NCBI RefSeq assembly: GCF_033115175.1
Contig: NC_084837.1
Coordinates: 90,020,499 to 90,084,498 of the forward strand
Direction of reading: 5' to 3'
DNA: 64,000 nucleotides
From: Lepus europaeus
Taxonomy: Eukaryota > Chordata > Mammalia > Lagomorpha > Leporidae
The position numbers were made by a program, and so were the translations under genes. A model generated the notes under the pieces. It saw only the letters and a program-made list of their open reading frames with translations. It searched no databases and was not told the origin of the DNA. Below, in pieces: positions 45,023 to 57,935 of this stretch (position 1 is the stretch's first letter; every line of letters begins with the position of its first letter).

Positions 45023-45370
45023 CTAATAGCTAGCTGTAATTGTAACGCTAACTCCCATTCTTACCCTTACCTTAGCTGTATCCCGTTAACTATAACCCTA
45101 ACCATAACCATAGCCTTGGCCTAGCCCTAACCCTAAACCTAAAATTAACCCTAACCCTAGCCCTAGCCCTAGCCCAGGCCCCAGGCTAAACTTCAACCTA
45201 GCCCTAACCCTAATCGTAGCCCTAGCTTTAGCCCTAGCCCTAGCACTAACTCTATCCCAAGTCCTGTCCATAAATCTAGCCTAAGACTAGCCTTACTCTT
45301 AACCCTAATGCTAGCCCTAACCTTACTCTAATCCTAATATAACTGTAACTCTTAACCTAACCCTGTTTTA
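45023..45370. repeat. Degenerate interstitial telomere-like tract
   Basis: About 350 bases are built from CCCTAA units mixed with the variants CCCTAG, CCATAA and CCTTAC. The cleanest part is 45117-45175. The C-rich strand is on plus. The tract ends about 190 bases before the exon 2 acceptor and follows a poly(T) run at 44981-44996. The divergence marks an old interstitial telomeric sequence rather than a chromosome end. Confidence 0.85.
45149..45175 (-). other. G-quadruplex-capable motif
   Basis: Five CCC runs separated by exactly three bases give five GGG runs on the minus strand, which satisfies the canonical four-run G-quadruplex pattern. It lies in the best-preserved part of the telomere-like tract, on the template strand of FEM1B. 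Confidence 0.55.
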
Positions 45371-45536
45371 CCCTCATACTAGGTACAAGTACCATACAGA
45401 GTGCTTTACTAGAATTACCTGTTTTTATTTTCACAAAATCTGCTCTTTTATGTATGTTCTGGAGGGTGAGGTTTTGGTTGATGCAGGTGATGCATCCTTT
45501 AAACTCATATTAAGGCATGTGGCTGCCATCATGTAA

Positions 45537-47195
<1,659 letters not shown>

Positions 47196-48785
47196 GTGAC
47201 TGGATATGTAAAATCGTTTAATGTGGTGCTAAAAAGTAAAGGACTTTAATCACAGACAATAGAATTATGTGTTCATAAATTCTGCTTTTCTTTCCACTAC
47301 CCTTCCTCCCAACCCAGCCTCCCTTAGTTCTGTATTTGTTCCTGCCTGTTATGGGAATCGATTTCAAACACACTTTAGACAAAGCCACACTGTTTAGGTG
47401 TAATTAGAGTTTGAGGTATTCGGACCGTTGATCACCTAACAATTTCTCCTTTTTTTTTCCTCTTTAAAGGAACGAATATGAAATATTTTGTTTATATAGT
47501 AGGGGACATTTATGATTTCAAGTTGATGATGTTTAAACAGCTGCCTACAGCAGTGTTTCTGTTAAGCCCATGTCAGTGTGTTTTCCACGCCGCAATTTGG
47601 AGGATTTCATGAAGAAGAGGAACTACAAAGGAACGTGGAAAGTGGTGGGATATTCAGGTGTTCTGCCCATGCCAAGCTGCTGCGGATAGCTGTCACTCTT
47701 CATTTCTTCTGCGGAGGGCTGCAACACACATTAACATCAGAGGATTTAAAAAACAGCTGCAGATGAATCTGAATGTGCTACTTCAATAACAACACTTGCA
47801 AATGTTTCAAGTTAAATCCTTTGAAATTGTTGCATAATTGTGGATACTATAGACAAAGTGGTAGTAATCTTAAAACCAGTTTTTCAAAGAATACTGATGA
47901 ACTCTTTGCCCTTAGGCGCTAATTCTTCAAAGCCTGTTTTAATGAAATTTATCTAAATTGCAGCAGTCTGCATTTGATTCATTTTATGGATGTGTAAAAA
48001 TTATGAATTCTGTGTTTTCTTATGAAACAAATTGTCACAATATAGTTACACATTCTATTTTTGTCCCCTTCTCCCTTCCCTCTTGTGTCGTTTCTTCCAC
48101 AAATTGGAAAACTACTTTTCCAGAGGGCATTATTTGTGCCTCCCTAATAAGGTGTTTGTGACAGATGAAAAAGAACCAGGATATTTTTGAACTTTTCCTT
48201 TCTTAGTCTGTGACAAGAAGTAGAAAAATTACTGATGTGGTCCAGGAAATAAAATGTTTTTGAGGATGAAAATAATTCTCAATTCCAGCTGAAAGGTATT
48301 TTTTGTCAGAACTACAAAATTTTCAGCCACACAATGTTCCTTATTCCGACAGCTCTACAGGAGTCTTTATGCTTTTCTGTTTGGTTTGGTTTTAATGGCA
48401 ACATTCTAACTGTCAGATACTGAAAGTATTCTGTGGTTATCTTTTAAGCATCACAGAAATTCAAGTCAAGGATACACATCTCTTTCTATTGATATTAAAA
48501 ACGATAAAGTAAAATTAGCCGTATCTGTAATTTTCTCTCTAGTGCCAAACGAATGCCTTTGCTACTCATAGTGCATGGTACTGTAAGTGAAGATCTGCAG
48601 CTTTCTTTTTTCCTTAACAAAAAGCATTATAACGACGTGGCTACATCAGATACACACTTAGACAAACCCGTAAGGTTTCAATCAACATTTTATGTGCGGA
48701 CGTTGCTTTGTAAAATACAAGAGAAAGGTTGCAGTTGGAGCAGTGTCAAACAATGACCGAGCCAAAATCAGCACCTAGGGCCTTA

Positions 48786-48791
48786 AATAAA
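48786..48791 (+). terminator. Internal poly(A) signal candidate
   Basis: A canonical AATAAA lies about 1.6 kb into the 3'UTR, with a G-rich stretch 30-60 bases downstream. Other AATAAA hexamers occur at 48248 and 49384. Use of any of them would give shorter mRNAs. Confidence 0.3.
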
Positions 48792-49777
48792 ACAGAGATA
48801 CCCCACGAAAAGAGATACTTTGAAGGGTGGGAGGAGATGGAAAGGGAGGTTTAAACACTTTTTCCCTCCGGGAAGCATGAGACTTCTGTTAACACTTTGA
48901 CTGTCTTCTTTGCTTCAGTTAGGAATGCTTTGATGGTCGATTCTGCCCTGTTGATAGATACGTGATTTCCTAACATGAGATTTTATAAAGAGGCTTTTTT
49001 AGGATGGCTTAAAGGAAGGTGTTTGAGCCCTAATTTGAGAATTACCCAACCTTGATCCTGCTAGTGTGAGTCAGGGAAATCCTGTAGCCTGTTCTCGGCA
49101 GCTCTCAGCTCTCCGTGGCCTGAAGGAGAAAATGCGCTTTTCCTTAAGGTGAGTGAATCCTGCCTTTTCCATGGCTCGGACCAGACCCTTTGTTCTTCAC
49201 AGTGCAAGGCCTGCTTGTTGGACAGTCTGGGGAATGGCTATGATACTTGGTATTCAGTTGGCTCCATTATTGATGTGTATGATTTTTAAACACTTGAAAT
49301 ATCAGATAATGTTGCATGTTTTAAAAACACATTTCATCCCTTTGGCTACCCAGGACTAGCACTATTTAAGACATTAGTTACAAAATAAAGATACCGACTA
49401 TGTACATATTCAGACATCAAAATGTAATGTCCCTCAGTGTTGTGGAAGAGGGAAGACTGTGCTGGAGAAGGTAAAACCGTGCTGATTGGAAAGCTGACAA
49501 AGATGGAGAAAGAATCGAAGAGAGTGAATGACATATGAACTGTGCTGATGGTAACTAGATTTTTTTTCAACTGTAGTATAGTAGTACATTGTGCGCTCTC
49601 TCGCTGGGGATCTAATTCTGTCTTGTAAAACCGATGTGTTTTGTGAAACACCTGTATAAAAGCATTCTTGAAACAAGTGATCTACATGCCTGTTTTTTTA
49701 AAAATTTTGGTAGAATTATTTAAAAGTATGTTTAGCCAAAACCTTCCCAAACTTAGTATTTTTTTGTTTGTTTGCTG

Positions 49778-49817
49778 TTTTAAAAGGAAAATAGATATTT
49801 TAAAAGGAAAATAGATA
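49778..49817. repeat. Perfect 20-bp tandem duplication in the 3'UTR
   Basis: TTTTAAAAGGAAAATAGATA occurs twice in direct succession without a mismatch. Confidence 0.95.
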
Positions 49818-51061
49818 AGAAAGGTTATAGTTTTACACCTCAGCTCACTACAAACTCTAGGCTGACTCCACTGTGCAGCCACTGTTGTCTTTTGACTTCT
49901 ATTATTGGTAGAAATCTGCTTTGAACTGTAACTCTTCCTGGAGAGCATTACAGATTGGCTCAGAACTTCTCTGTCCTGATACGTGATTTCTTCTATGTCC
50001 TACAGATCTGGATGAGCTGGAGGCCTGGGTGGATGCTTTATATTGGCCAGCCCTGACTTAAGTGGGCTTCACACTTGCAGTAGAATTGGTGAAATTGAAC
50101 TCTGGAGTTAAAATGACTAACTCCAGGAGTGTGCAGCAAATTCACCCCTTTCACTGATGCAGAAGGGGGACATTTTCACTAAGAACCGATGCTGACAACC
50201 TGAGTTTATTCGGTCTACCCTGCTCTAGTGGGGCCACAGCCCACCTACCTAAGGTTCATTGCTGTGGGAACTTTTTAATAGACTAGCTAAAAAGTGGATT
50301 ATCTGTAGGCCTTTTTCCGGAGAAGGGTTTGTTTCACGTACTGATAGTTAATGGTGGCTAACAGTGAGCCTGTAGCGAGGTGTAATAGCATTGTTTGATG
50401 TAAAATCAGATTTGAAGGCAGCAGCTCCCTCATGCTGCCTGTTTGACGAGTGTTTTTGAAAATCAACATTTCCAGGGAGCAGCACCCTGTTAGGGTTCCT
50501 ACCACAATTGAGGCAGCTACTTTCTGAATAAGACCACTCTGGGTAACTCAATGAGAAGCATTTTTGGGGGGGATGGGATGGGGTGCACATTTGAGTTGCC
50601 ATAGCTTGGATTAAGTACTATTGGCTGGTTTAGAAGCGGCTGGCAGTTGAACCAGTGAGTAGGTGAAAGAAAGTGCAGTGGGCTTGTTTTCATGGTCGAT
50701 TTTCTGTAAAAACCTTAACTGTTCCACTTCAGACTAGCCAGGCTTCTGCTTTCCTCACTGATTCTACTCTAACTTTGAAAGGGGTTAAAGAAAGCAAAAG
50801 TCTGCCTTTCTCTCTGTGAGAAGTGTTTAGTCCAGGAGATTGGAAGCTGTGTGTTCATTGCTCCTCTGAAGACGCACAGCCATGTCCTGGATAGCTTCTC
50901 TCGAAAGGAGAAGGCGCCTCGCCGTGTCTGTCCCATGGCAGGGCTCTCGCAGACTTGCCCAAATCTCACGGGCTGGCTTGTACAGTTCCCCTCCCCTAAA
51001 TACAGGATCTGACATAAATCCTTCATTGATAGTGGTGATACATTAGTTTTTAGAACTGTAA

Positions 51062-51067
51062 AATAAA
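51062..51067 (+). terminator. Alternative FEM1B poly(A) signal
   Basis: AATAAA is followed at 51080-51120 by a marked GT-rich stretch (GGTTTGTGGTGTGTCC), a good downstream element. By sequence alone it is the best-formed signal in the 3'UTR. Confidence 0.5.
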
Positions 51068-51585
51068 TGTGGTCTCTAGTCCTAGGTTTGTGGTGTGTCC
51101 TTTTGTGTTACTGTGTAGGGAAGGGGCAGTGACTTGGTGGCGATGGGGCATGTGTCTTGCTGTGTGTGCAGGGGCAAGCATTGCTGAAGTACTAACAGCC
51201 TTTCATTTAGGAGTGAGTCATGGCATGAGCGGCCTAACCAGAAAAATGACGGAGTGAAGACACAAGCTTGCCGAGTTGGTGATGTGAACCAGGTTCTGTA
51301 TCTGTTTTTTATCAGGTGTTGTAAAATTGTGCATGGCCTTTTTTCTTGTTGCTTAATAATTGGGAGAGGAAAAAAACCCCTCCGCTTTCCTAACCAATCT
51401 TCGCAGAGGCACATCGTTGGGGAGTAAAGTCTGCCTGGCCTAACCTATTGGAGAGATCTGTCCTTGAAAAGCACCCTCCCTGTAGTCCTCCGTGTGGGGG
51501 AGTCGCCTTGTTGTATTCTGTGCATTAGAACAAACCAATGATGTCATTCGATTGTGTACTTTTGTCAAATCATTTATGTGACTTT

Positions 51586-51591
51586 AATAAA
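51586..51591 (+). terminator. Probable main FEM1B poly(A) signal
   Basis: AATAAA is followed within 20-50 bases by T/G-rich sequence. It is the last canonical signal before SINE-rich intergenic DNA resumes, so I take it as the distal end of the transcript. Confidence 0.65.
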
Positions 51592-51610
51592 ATAGTGAAC
51601 TTGCTGACTG

Positions 51611-52024
51611 CATCAGAGGTCTATTAGTGATTTGTATATTGCATGGCCTTTTTTTTTCCCCTATTTGAGTTTGACATGTCGAATCACTCTTTTTAATTTA
51701 GTGGCAACGGACAGTCCTAATAGCTCAGCTAATTTGAAACTAACAAACTTGCTGTACAAAAGGAAAAATATGGTGTTTGTGTTCAGTAAATGTTTGAAAA
51801 AAGAAAAACTCCCTTGAAGTTTGTGTTTTTATTGTTCGTTGTGCCTTAGATGAGATAGATGCTCTTTTGTTGGGCTCATTAAAAAAAAAGCTATCGAGGT
51901 TCTACGTGTGCGTGGGAAAGAATTCAGATGGTAAAATAATCCCGCTTCCGCTCTGTGCGGTGCAGAAGCAGTCAGTAGCTTTGCAGTTTTTCTCTGCGAG
52001 TCTGTGTTATTTCTCCTCATTTTA
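51611..52024. other. Downstream flank of FEM1B, unassigned
   Basis: No repeat or exon is recognised. A minus-strand AATAAA (TTTATT on plus at about 51827) exists, but no gene can be tied to it. Confidence 0.35.
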
Positions 52025-52175
52025 AAAAATGCAAGTGCACTCTTTTAAATTTAATATATTTTAGGTATTTTTCATTTCCACAGCTAGACTTTAAGAAAAA
52101 AAAGCTTCATAGTATTTAGTTCAGTTGTCGTTTTCCTTTTTTTTTTTTTATTTCTCAAATAGCGCTGCAGTGAAC

Positions 52176-52504
52176 ATTTTTTTTTTTTTTTTTGACAGGC
52201 AGAGTGGACAGTGAGAGAGACAGAGAGAAAGGTCTTCCTTTTGCTGTTGGTTCACCCTCCAATGGCCGCCGCAGCCTGTGCACCGCGCTGATCCGAAGCC
52301 AGGAGCCAGGTGCTTCTCCTGGTCTCCCATGGGGTGCAGGGCCCAAGCACTTGGGCCATCCTCCACTGCCCTCCTGGGCCATAGCAGAGAGCTGGCCTGG
52401 AAGAGGGGCAACCGGGATAGAATCCGGTGCCCCAACCGGGACTAGAACCTGGTGTGCCAGCGCCACAAGGCGGAGGATTAGCCTATTGAGCCACGGCGCC
52501 AGCC
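52176..52504 (-). mobile_element. CSINE, B-type
   Basis: Complete minus copy; duplication CAGTGAAC at 52168 and 52505. Confidence 0.93.
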
Positions 52505-52907
52505 CAGTGAACGTCTTTAAATACAATATTCATAGAACAACCTCATTCCTAGCACTGGAATGTCTGGTTAGTGACTGTGCATTTGAAATCTTGACAGAGG
52601 CTATCCGAGTGCCTTCATCTCCCTATCCCTTTATGTTAATAAAGGTGTTACCTACTCAGTTTTTGTCAGGTGATTAGTGAAAGGTAGTATTTTGTGGTTT
52701 TGATTTGTGTTCTTTTCATTCTGAATGGGGTTGAACACTTTCTTCTATGTCCTGACCTTTTATAATTCCTTTGTGGTGGTCTTCTCACTCCTTATTAGAA
52801 ATTCATTGGAAGTTTAAGGAGATTTCATCATGTAACAGTAGTTTTTTGATTTTTAAATGTAGTTTTTGTATCAGAAGTTTATACTTTTATGAAAAGTTGA
52901 TGGTAAC

Positions 52908-53195
52908 TTTTTTTCCCCCAAAGATTTATTTAACTGAAAGACTTACAGAGAGAGAGGGAGAGACAGAGGTCTCCCATCCACTGGTTCACATCCCAGATGG
53001 CCATAATGGCCAGTGGTGGGCCAGGCCAAAGCCAGGAGCCACAAGCTTCTGGGTCTCCCACATGGATACAGGGGTCTGTGGCTTTCTCAGGTCATTAAGA
53101 GGGAGCTGGATTGGAAGTGGAGCAGCTGGGACATGAACCAGCACCCATATGGGATGCTGGCATTGCAAGTGGTGGCTTTACCACAATGCTGGCCC
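52908..53195 (-). mobile_element. CSINE, A-type
   Basis: Minus copy lacking part of the middle (the GGGCCATC segment is absent). Confidence 0.88.
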
Positions 53196-53350
53196 TTATG
53201 ATAATTTTGTGTTTGTTTGTTTTTGAGTTTTGTATCTTGCTTGTACGGTTTTCTCCATTCCAGGATCTTTTTAACCATTTTTTTTAACTTGAGGAGGAGA
53301 GATTTTATGACTTTTCTCTCTTTTCTTTGAATTTCATTTCTGACCTTGGA

Positions 53351-53665
53351 GGCCGGCACTGTGGTGTATAGGGTAAAGCTGCCACTTCAACACTGGCATC
53401 CCATATGGGCACCAGGTAGAGTCCTGGCTGCTCCACTTCTGATCCAGCTCCCTGCTAACTCACCTGGGAAAGCAGCGGAAGATGGCCCAAGTCTTTGGGC
53501 CCCTGCACCCAAGTGGGAGACCCAGAAGAAGCTCCTGATTCCTGGCTTTGGTCTAACCCAGCCCTGGCCATTGCAGCAATTTGGGGAGTGAACCAGCAGC
53601 TAGAAGACTTCTCTGCCTCTGCCTCTGTTTCTCTCTGCGACTCTGCCTTTCAAATAAATACAATC
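53351..53665 (+). mobile_element. CSINE, A-type, left arm of inverted pair
   Basis: Plus copy whose AAATAAATACAATC tail meets the T-rich tail of a minus copy. Confidence 0.9.
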
Positions 53666-53984
53666 TTTTTTTTTTTTTTTAAGATTTATTTTGTTTATTT
53701 GAAAAAGTTAGAGTGAGAGAGAGAGAGAGAGGTCTTGCATCCGCTGGTTTACTCCCCAGATGGCTGCAATGGCTGGAGCCACACCAATCAGGAGCCAGGA
53801 GTGTCTTCTGGGTTTCCGAGTGGGTGCAGGGGCCTAAGGACTTGGACCATCTTCTACTGCGTTCCCAGGCCACAGCAGAGAGCTGGATTGGAAGAGCAGC
53901 AGCCGGGACTAGAACCAGTGCCTATGTGGTATGCTGGCACTTCAGGCTAGGGCTTTAAATTGCTGTGCCACAGTGCCAACACCT
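53666..53984 (-). mobile_element. CSINE, A-type, right arm of inverted pair
   Basis: Minus copy, tail to tail with the previous one. Its head runs into the tail of a third, mixed-type copy. Confidence 0.9.
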
Positions 53985-54301
53985 AAATAAATAAATTTTT
54001 TTTTTTTTTTTTGATAGGCAGAGTTAGAGAAAGGTCTTCCTCCCGTTGGTTTACCCCCCAAATGGCTGCTACGGCCAGTATGCTGTGCCAATCCGAAGCC
54101 AGGAGCCAGGTGCTTCTGGTCTCCCATGCAGGTGCAGGGCCCAAGCACTTGGGCCATCCTCCACTGCCTTCCCGGGCCACAGCAGAGAGCTGGACTGGAA
54201 GAGGAGCAACCGAGACAGAATCTGGTGCCCCAGCCGGGACTAGAACCTGGGATGCCAGCACCGCAGGCGGAGGATTAGCCTAGTGAGCCATGGTGCTGGC
54301 C
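53985..54301 (-). mobile_element. CSINE, mixed type
   Basis: On minus: TGGCCAGCACCATGGCTCAC head, TAGGCTAATCCTCCGCC, then an intermediate tail (TTCTCTAACTCTGCCTATCA). Confidence 0.88.
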
Positions 54302-54479
54302 AATAGATCTTAAAAAAAAAAATTCTGACATACCTTGGCTTTACTTTGATATAAGGTTCTAGCTATCTAAGGGCCTTTTAATTATTTCTCACTGATTTGA
54401 ATTATAAACGAAATTCCCACAATGTCACTGGATCTTTTTCTAGTTGGTTTAAAGCTCTGGGGAATATCGTCTATGTTCA

Positions 54480-54665
54480 AATACCAGCTCTACCACTTAC
54501 TAGCTCTGTGACCTTGGGCAAGTTGCTTTTCAATCAGGCCTCAGTTTTTGTAAATTGGGACAATAAGATTCTCTAACTTGGGCTGTAATGAGCAAATGAG
54601 AATTATAATACTTACCCTAGTGTCAGAGGGAAGTACCTGGTAGATGTTTATTAGGATTGATTAGT
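54480..54665 (+). mobile_element. MIR
   Basis: CCACTTACTAGCTCTGTGACCTTGGGCAAG and the following CCTCAGTTTTTGTAAATTGGG are textbook MIR segments in the right order. Confidence 0.85.
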
Positions 54666-54686
54666 TGGGCTAGTATCTCTTCATTT

Positions 54687-54687
<1 letters not shown>

Positions 54688-54720
<33 letters not shown>
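54688..54720. repeat. Poly(T) run of about 33
   Basis: A pure T run with no SINE attached, followed by GGTGGTGGTG. Confidence 0.95.
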
Positions 54721-54721
<1 letters not shown>

Positions 54722-54825
54722 GTGGTGGTGTGTTTCTTCTTCTGGATGAATTTGGTGTCATTTTATCATGTTGAAGTATTTTGTTTAGCATCGACTTTAT
54801 TTCTTGACATCTCTACAGTTCTGAG

Positions 54826-55149
54826 CTTTTTCTTTCAACGATTTATTTATTTATTTGAAAAGGATACAGAGAGAGGGGGCACGGACAGAGATCTTCAGTC
54901 TGCTGGTTCTCTCCCCAAATGGCTTCAATTGCTGAGACTGGGCCAGGCTGAAACCAGGAGCAAGAAGTTTCTTCCAGGTCTCCCACGTGGGTGCAGGGGC
55001 CCAAGGACTTGGACCATCTTCCACCGCTTTCCCAGGACATAGCAGAAAGCTGGATCAGAAGAGGAGCAGCCGGTACTCGAACTGGTGCTCTGGTATGGGA
55101 AGCCGGTGTCACAAGCAGCAGTTTAACCTGCTGTGCTAGAGGCTGGTCC
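54826..55149 (-). mobile_element. CSINE, A-type
   Basis: Complete minus copy; duplication CAGTTCTGAG at 54816 and 55150. Confidence 0.92.
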
Positions 55150-55329
55150 CAGTTCTGAGTCTTTTAATTCAAAAGCAAAATATTTTCATTTAGTCAAGTC
55201 TTTTATGTCTTTGAAAGTTTTGAAAATTTTTTAAAATGAAAATCAGGTGTCTTTATTTTCATTGTTTATATTGGTATATATATGTCTAAATGTCAGCGTT
55301 TTTTTACGAAGTCCTTTAATGACTTTTTT

Positions 55330-55644
55330 TTTTTTTTTTAAGATTTTTGTTATTTATTTGAGAGGCAGAGTTACAGACAGTGAGAGGGAGAAAGAGAGAA
55401 AGGTCTTCCTTCTGCTGGTTCACTCCCCAAATAGCCGCTATGGCCGGAGCTGCACCAATCTGAAGCCAGGAGCCAGGAGCTTTCTTCTAGGTTTCCCATG
55501 TAGGTGCAGGAGCCCAAGCACTTGAGCCAGGCCATCGCAGAGAGCTGGATTGGAAGAGGAGCAGCCGGGACTAGAACCAGTGGCCATATGGGATGCTGGT
55601 GCTGCAGGCAGAGGATTAACCCACTGCGCCACTGCGCTGGCCCC
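55330..55644 (-). mobile_element. CSINE, A-type
   Basis: Minus copy with a shortened middle; duplication GACTTTTTT at 55321 and 55645. Confidence 0.92.
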
Positions 55645-55795
55645 GACTTTTTTGTTTTTTCTTTCTAAGAATATTTTTCAGTTGCTTCTTTTGGATGTCC
55701 CAGATGCACTCATCATTATTTATGTGTAATGATAAAATCTTGCCTGTGTGTGTGTTTTGTTTTGGCCAAATTACTGTGATTAAGATTCCCAGGAG

Positions 55796-56134
55796 CCGGC
55801 GCTGTGGCTCAATAGGCTAATCTTCCGCCTTGCGGCACTGGCACGCAGGGTTCTAGTCCCGGTCGGGGCGCCGGATTCTGTCCCAGTTGCCCCTCTTCCA
55901 GGCCAGCTCTCTGCTGTGGCCCGGGAGTGCAGTGGAGGATGGCCCAAGTGCTTGGGCCCTGCACCCCATGGGAGACCAGGAGAAGCACCTGGCTCCTGCC
56001 TTCGGATCAGTGTGGTGTGCTGGCTGCAGTGCGCCGGCCATGGCGGCCACTGAAGGGTGAACCAACAGCAAAGGAAGACCTTTCTCTCTGCCTCTCTCTC
56101 TCTGACTGTCCACTCTGCCTGCCAAAAAAAAAAA
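55796..56134 (+). mobile_element. CSINE, B-type
   Basis: Complete plus copy; duplication AAGATTCCCAGGAG (55782) and AAGATTGCCAGGAG (56135). Confidence 0.94.
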
Positions 56135-56265
56135 AAGATTGCCAGGAGAGTATTAAATGGTGGTCTTGGAGCACGTGCTTGGCACACGCTTGTTTTTGAA
56201 TTTAGATTTTTTGGGTAGCCATTCTAGTCTCTATCAAGATCATAACTGTGTAGTGTAACCCTCTC

Positions 56266-56589
56266 TCTCTCTTTCTCAAAAATTTGTTTCTTTGAAATGC
56301 AGAGTTACAGAGAGGCAGAGAGAGGGAGATCTTCCATCTGCTGGTTCACTCCCCAGATGGCTGCAATGGCCAGAGCTGTGCTGATCCGAAGCCAGGATCC
56401 AGGAGCTTCTTCCTAGTCTCCCACACACGGTTACAGGGGCCCAAGGACTTGGACCATCTGCTGCTGCTTTCCCAGGCCATAGCAGAGAGCTGGATGGGAG
56501 GTGGAACAGCCGGGACTTGAACCAGCATCCATATGGGATGTCGGCACTGCAGGTAGCGGCTTTACCTGCTACACCACAGTGCCAGTCCC
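56266..56589 (-). mobile_element. CSINE, A-type
   Basis: Complete minus copy; duplication AACCCTCTC at 56257 and 56590. Confidence 0.92.
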
Positions 56590-56599
56590 AACCCTCTCA

Positions 56600-57287
56600 C
56601 TTTATAAGCAAAGATATGGACCAGAAAGTGACTCGTGCATCCAGGTCCACACCAGGACTGCGTGTCAGAGCTGGGAGTAGGCTGTGGGTGGTAACCCTAG
56701 CAGAGTGCTCTCACTGCCTGGCTACCGTACCTGGCTGACTACAGGAAGTGCCCCCTATAGGTTGCAGAGCCTGGCTTTTCTTAGTAAGACCGCAAGCTCT
56801 CTGGCTCACTGACACACGGAAATGGACTAGAGGCCCATGTGTGATGGGGGCTTGTTCTTGAGCACAAGGGAGTAGCATAGCGGGAAGAGGCCCCACCGGC
56901 TGCTCGGATGGCAGAGCTGGGCGGGGCCTTTGATCAGGTGGGGAGGCATGGCGGGTTCCCCTCGCACTCAGGGCACCTCCATCTGCACCCAGCCTGGAAT
57001 TGACTCATCCCCCTAGGCAATGGTGCTTTGGGTGCACCCAGGCCGGTTCTGTGCAGGCTTGGTTCTTACTGCACGTGACATTCTCAAAATGGGGGTGTTG
57101 CTCACTGCCCTCACCCCGGGAATGATACGTATTGGTTACATTGGGCTATTCTGGGCACCTGTGTGGGTTAGGGAAGTCCCCCACAGAGCAGTGTGGGGCC
57201 TTTGCAGGTAGGGTCTGGATGTTTCTGGGCCTCATTGATCTGAGGCTAGATGGATACGTACCATGGGAGGGACTGAGGGCTGGAATT
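56600..57287. other. Unique GC-moderate sequence
   Basis: About 690 bases with no recognised repeat. Several short open frames on both strands show no family likeness, and I could not match any to integrin alpha-11. Confidence 0.4.
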
Positions 57288-57297
57288 TGTGAATCCT

Positions 57298-57577
57298 ACT
57301 TTTCTTTTTGTAAAGTTTTATTTATTTGAAAGACAGTTACACAGAGGGATGGAGAGAGAGAGAGTGAGAGAGAGTTCTGTCTACTGAGTCACTCCCCAAA
57401 TGGCCTCAATAGCCAGCGCTGGGCCAGGCTGAAGCCAGGTCTCAAGTGGGTGCAGGAGCCCAAGCACTTGGCCCCTCCTCTGCTGCCTTCCCAGGCGCAT
57501 TAGCAGGGAGCTGGATCGGAAGTGGAGCAGCCGGATCTCGAACTGGTGCCCCTATGGGATGCCACAGTGCTGGCCCC
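57298..57577 (-). mobile_element. CSINE, A-type
   Basis: Minus copy with a truncated head; perfect duplication TGTGAATCCT at 57288 and 57578. Confidence 0.92.
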
Positions 57578-57587
57578 TGTGAATCCT

Positions 57588-57844
57588 GTTTCTATCCTGT
57601 CTCAAGATGACCAGACTAAAGAAAATGCTGGTAATAGTATGTTTTGGCAGATAATTTGATTCAGGAAATTTTGATACAAGGGGTGGGAATATCAAGTGTT
57701 CCACAAAACCTTAGCTTGTTGCCAAGTTTAGAAAACTGTATTTATGAATTGCCCAAGCTTTTACAATTTGATGTGCTCCATCCATCCAAGAGGAGAACTG
57801 GGTTGTTCTCTTGCCTCAACCAGTGAGAACAAATGTGGGAGCCC
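57588..57844. other. Unassigned sequence
   Basis: Nothing is recognised here. Confidence 0.3.
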
Positions 57845-57935
57845 TTAGTGGGCACCTGCGTGCCAGGCTGTGTGCCAGGGGTGTGCAGCGACAGTAAGGC
57901 AGATGGTCCCTGGCCCTATTTGAAACCTAATTTTC
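57845..57935 (-). mobile_element. L2 fragment
   Basis: GGGCACCTGCGTGCCAGGCT to GATGGTCCCTGGCCCT matches a common antisense L2 segment. Confidence 0.5.

Larger units (their letters stand above)
47196..51610 (+). other. FEM1B: FEM1B 3' untranslated region (about 4.4 kb)
   Basis: The stretch after the stop is AT-rich, lacks any CSINE, L1 or LTR, and contains several AATAAA signals. The last strong one is at 51586, so the cleavage site is probably near 51605-51615. The length fits my recollection of a roughly 7-kb human FEM1B mRNA. No long open frame is present. The absence of SINEs over 7 kb, in a region where they average about one per kb, suggests selection against insertion. Confidence 0.8.
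52025..53345 (-). mobile_element. Probable old L1, antisense, with two nested SINEs
   Basis: GCGCTGCAGTGAAC, CCTAGCACTGGAATGTCTGG and GTGGTTTTGATTTGTGTTCT follow antisense L1 3' sequence. Decay makes the right half uncertain. Confidence 0.55.

Noticed and set aside
45023-45370. A true chromosome end or scaffold join at the telomere-like tract
   Set aside because: Repeats are strongly degenerate and FEM1B exon 2 with normal flanks continues directly after.
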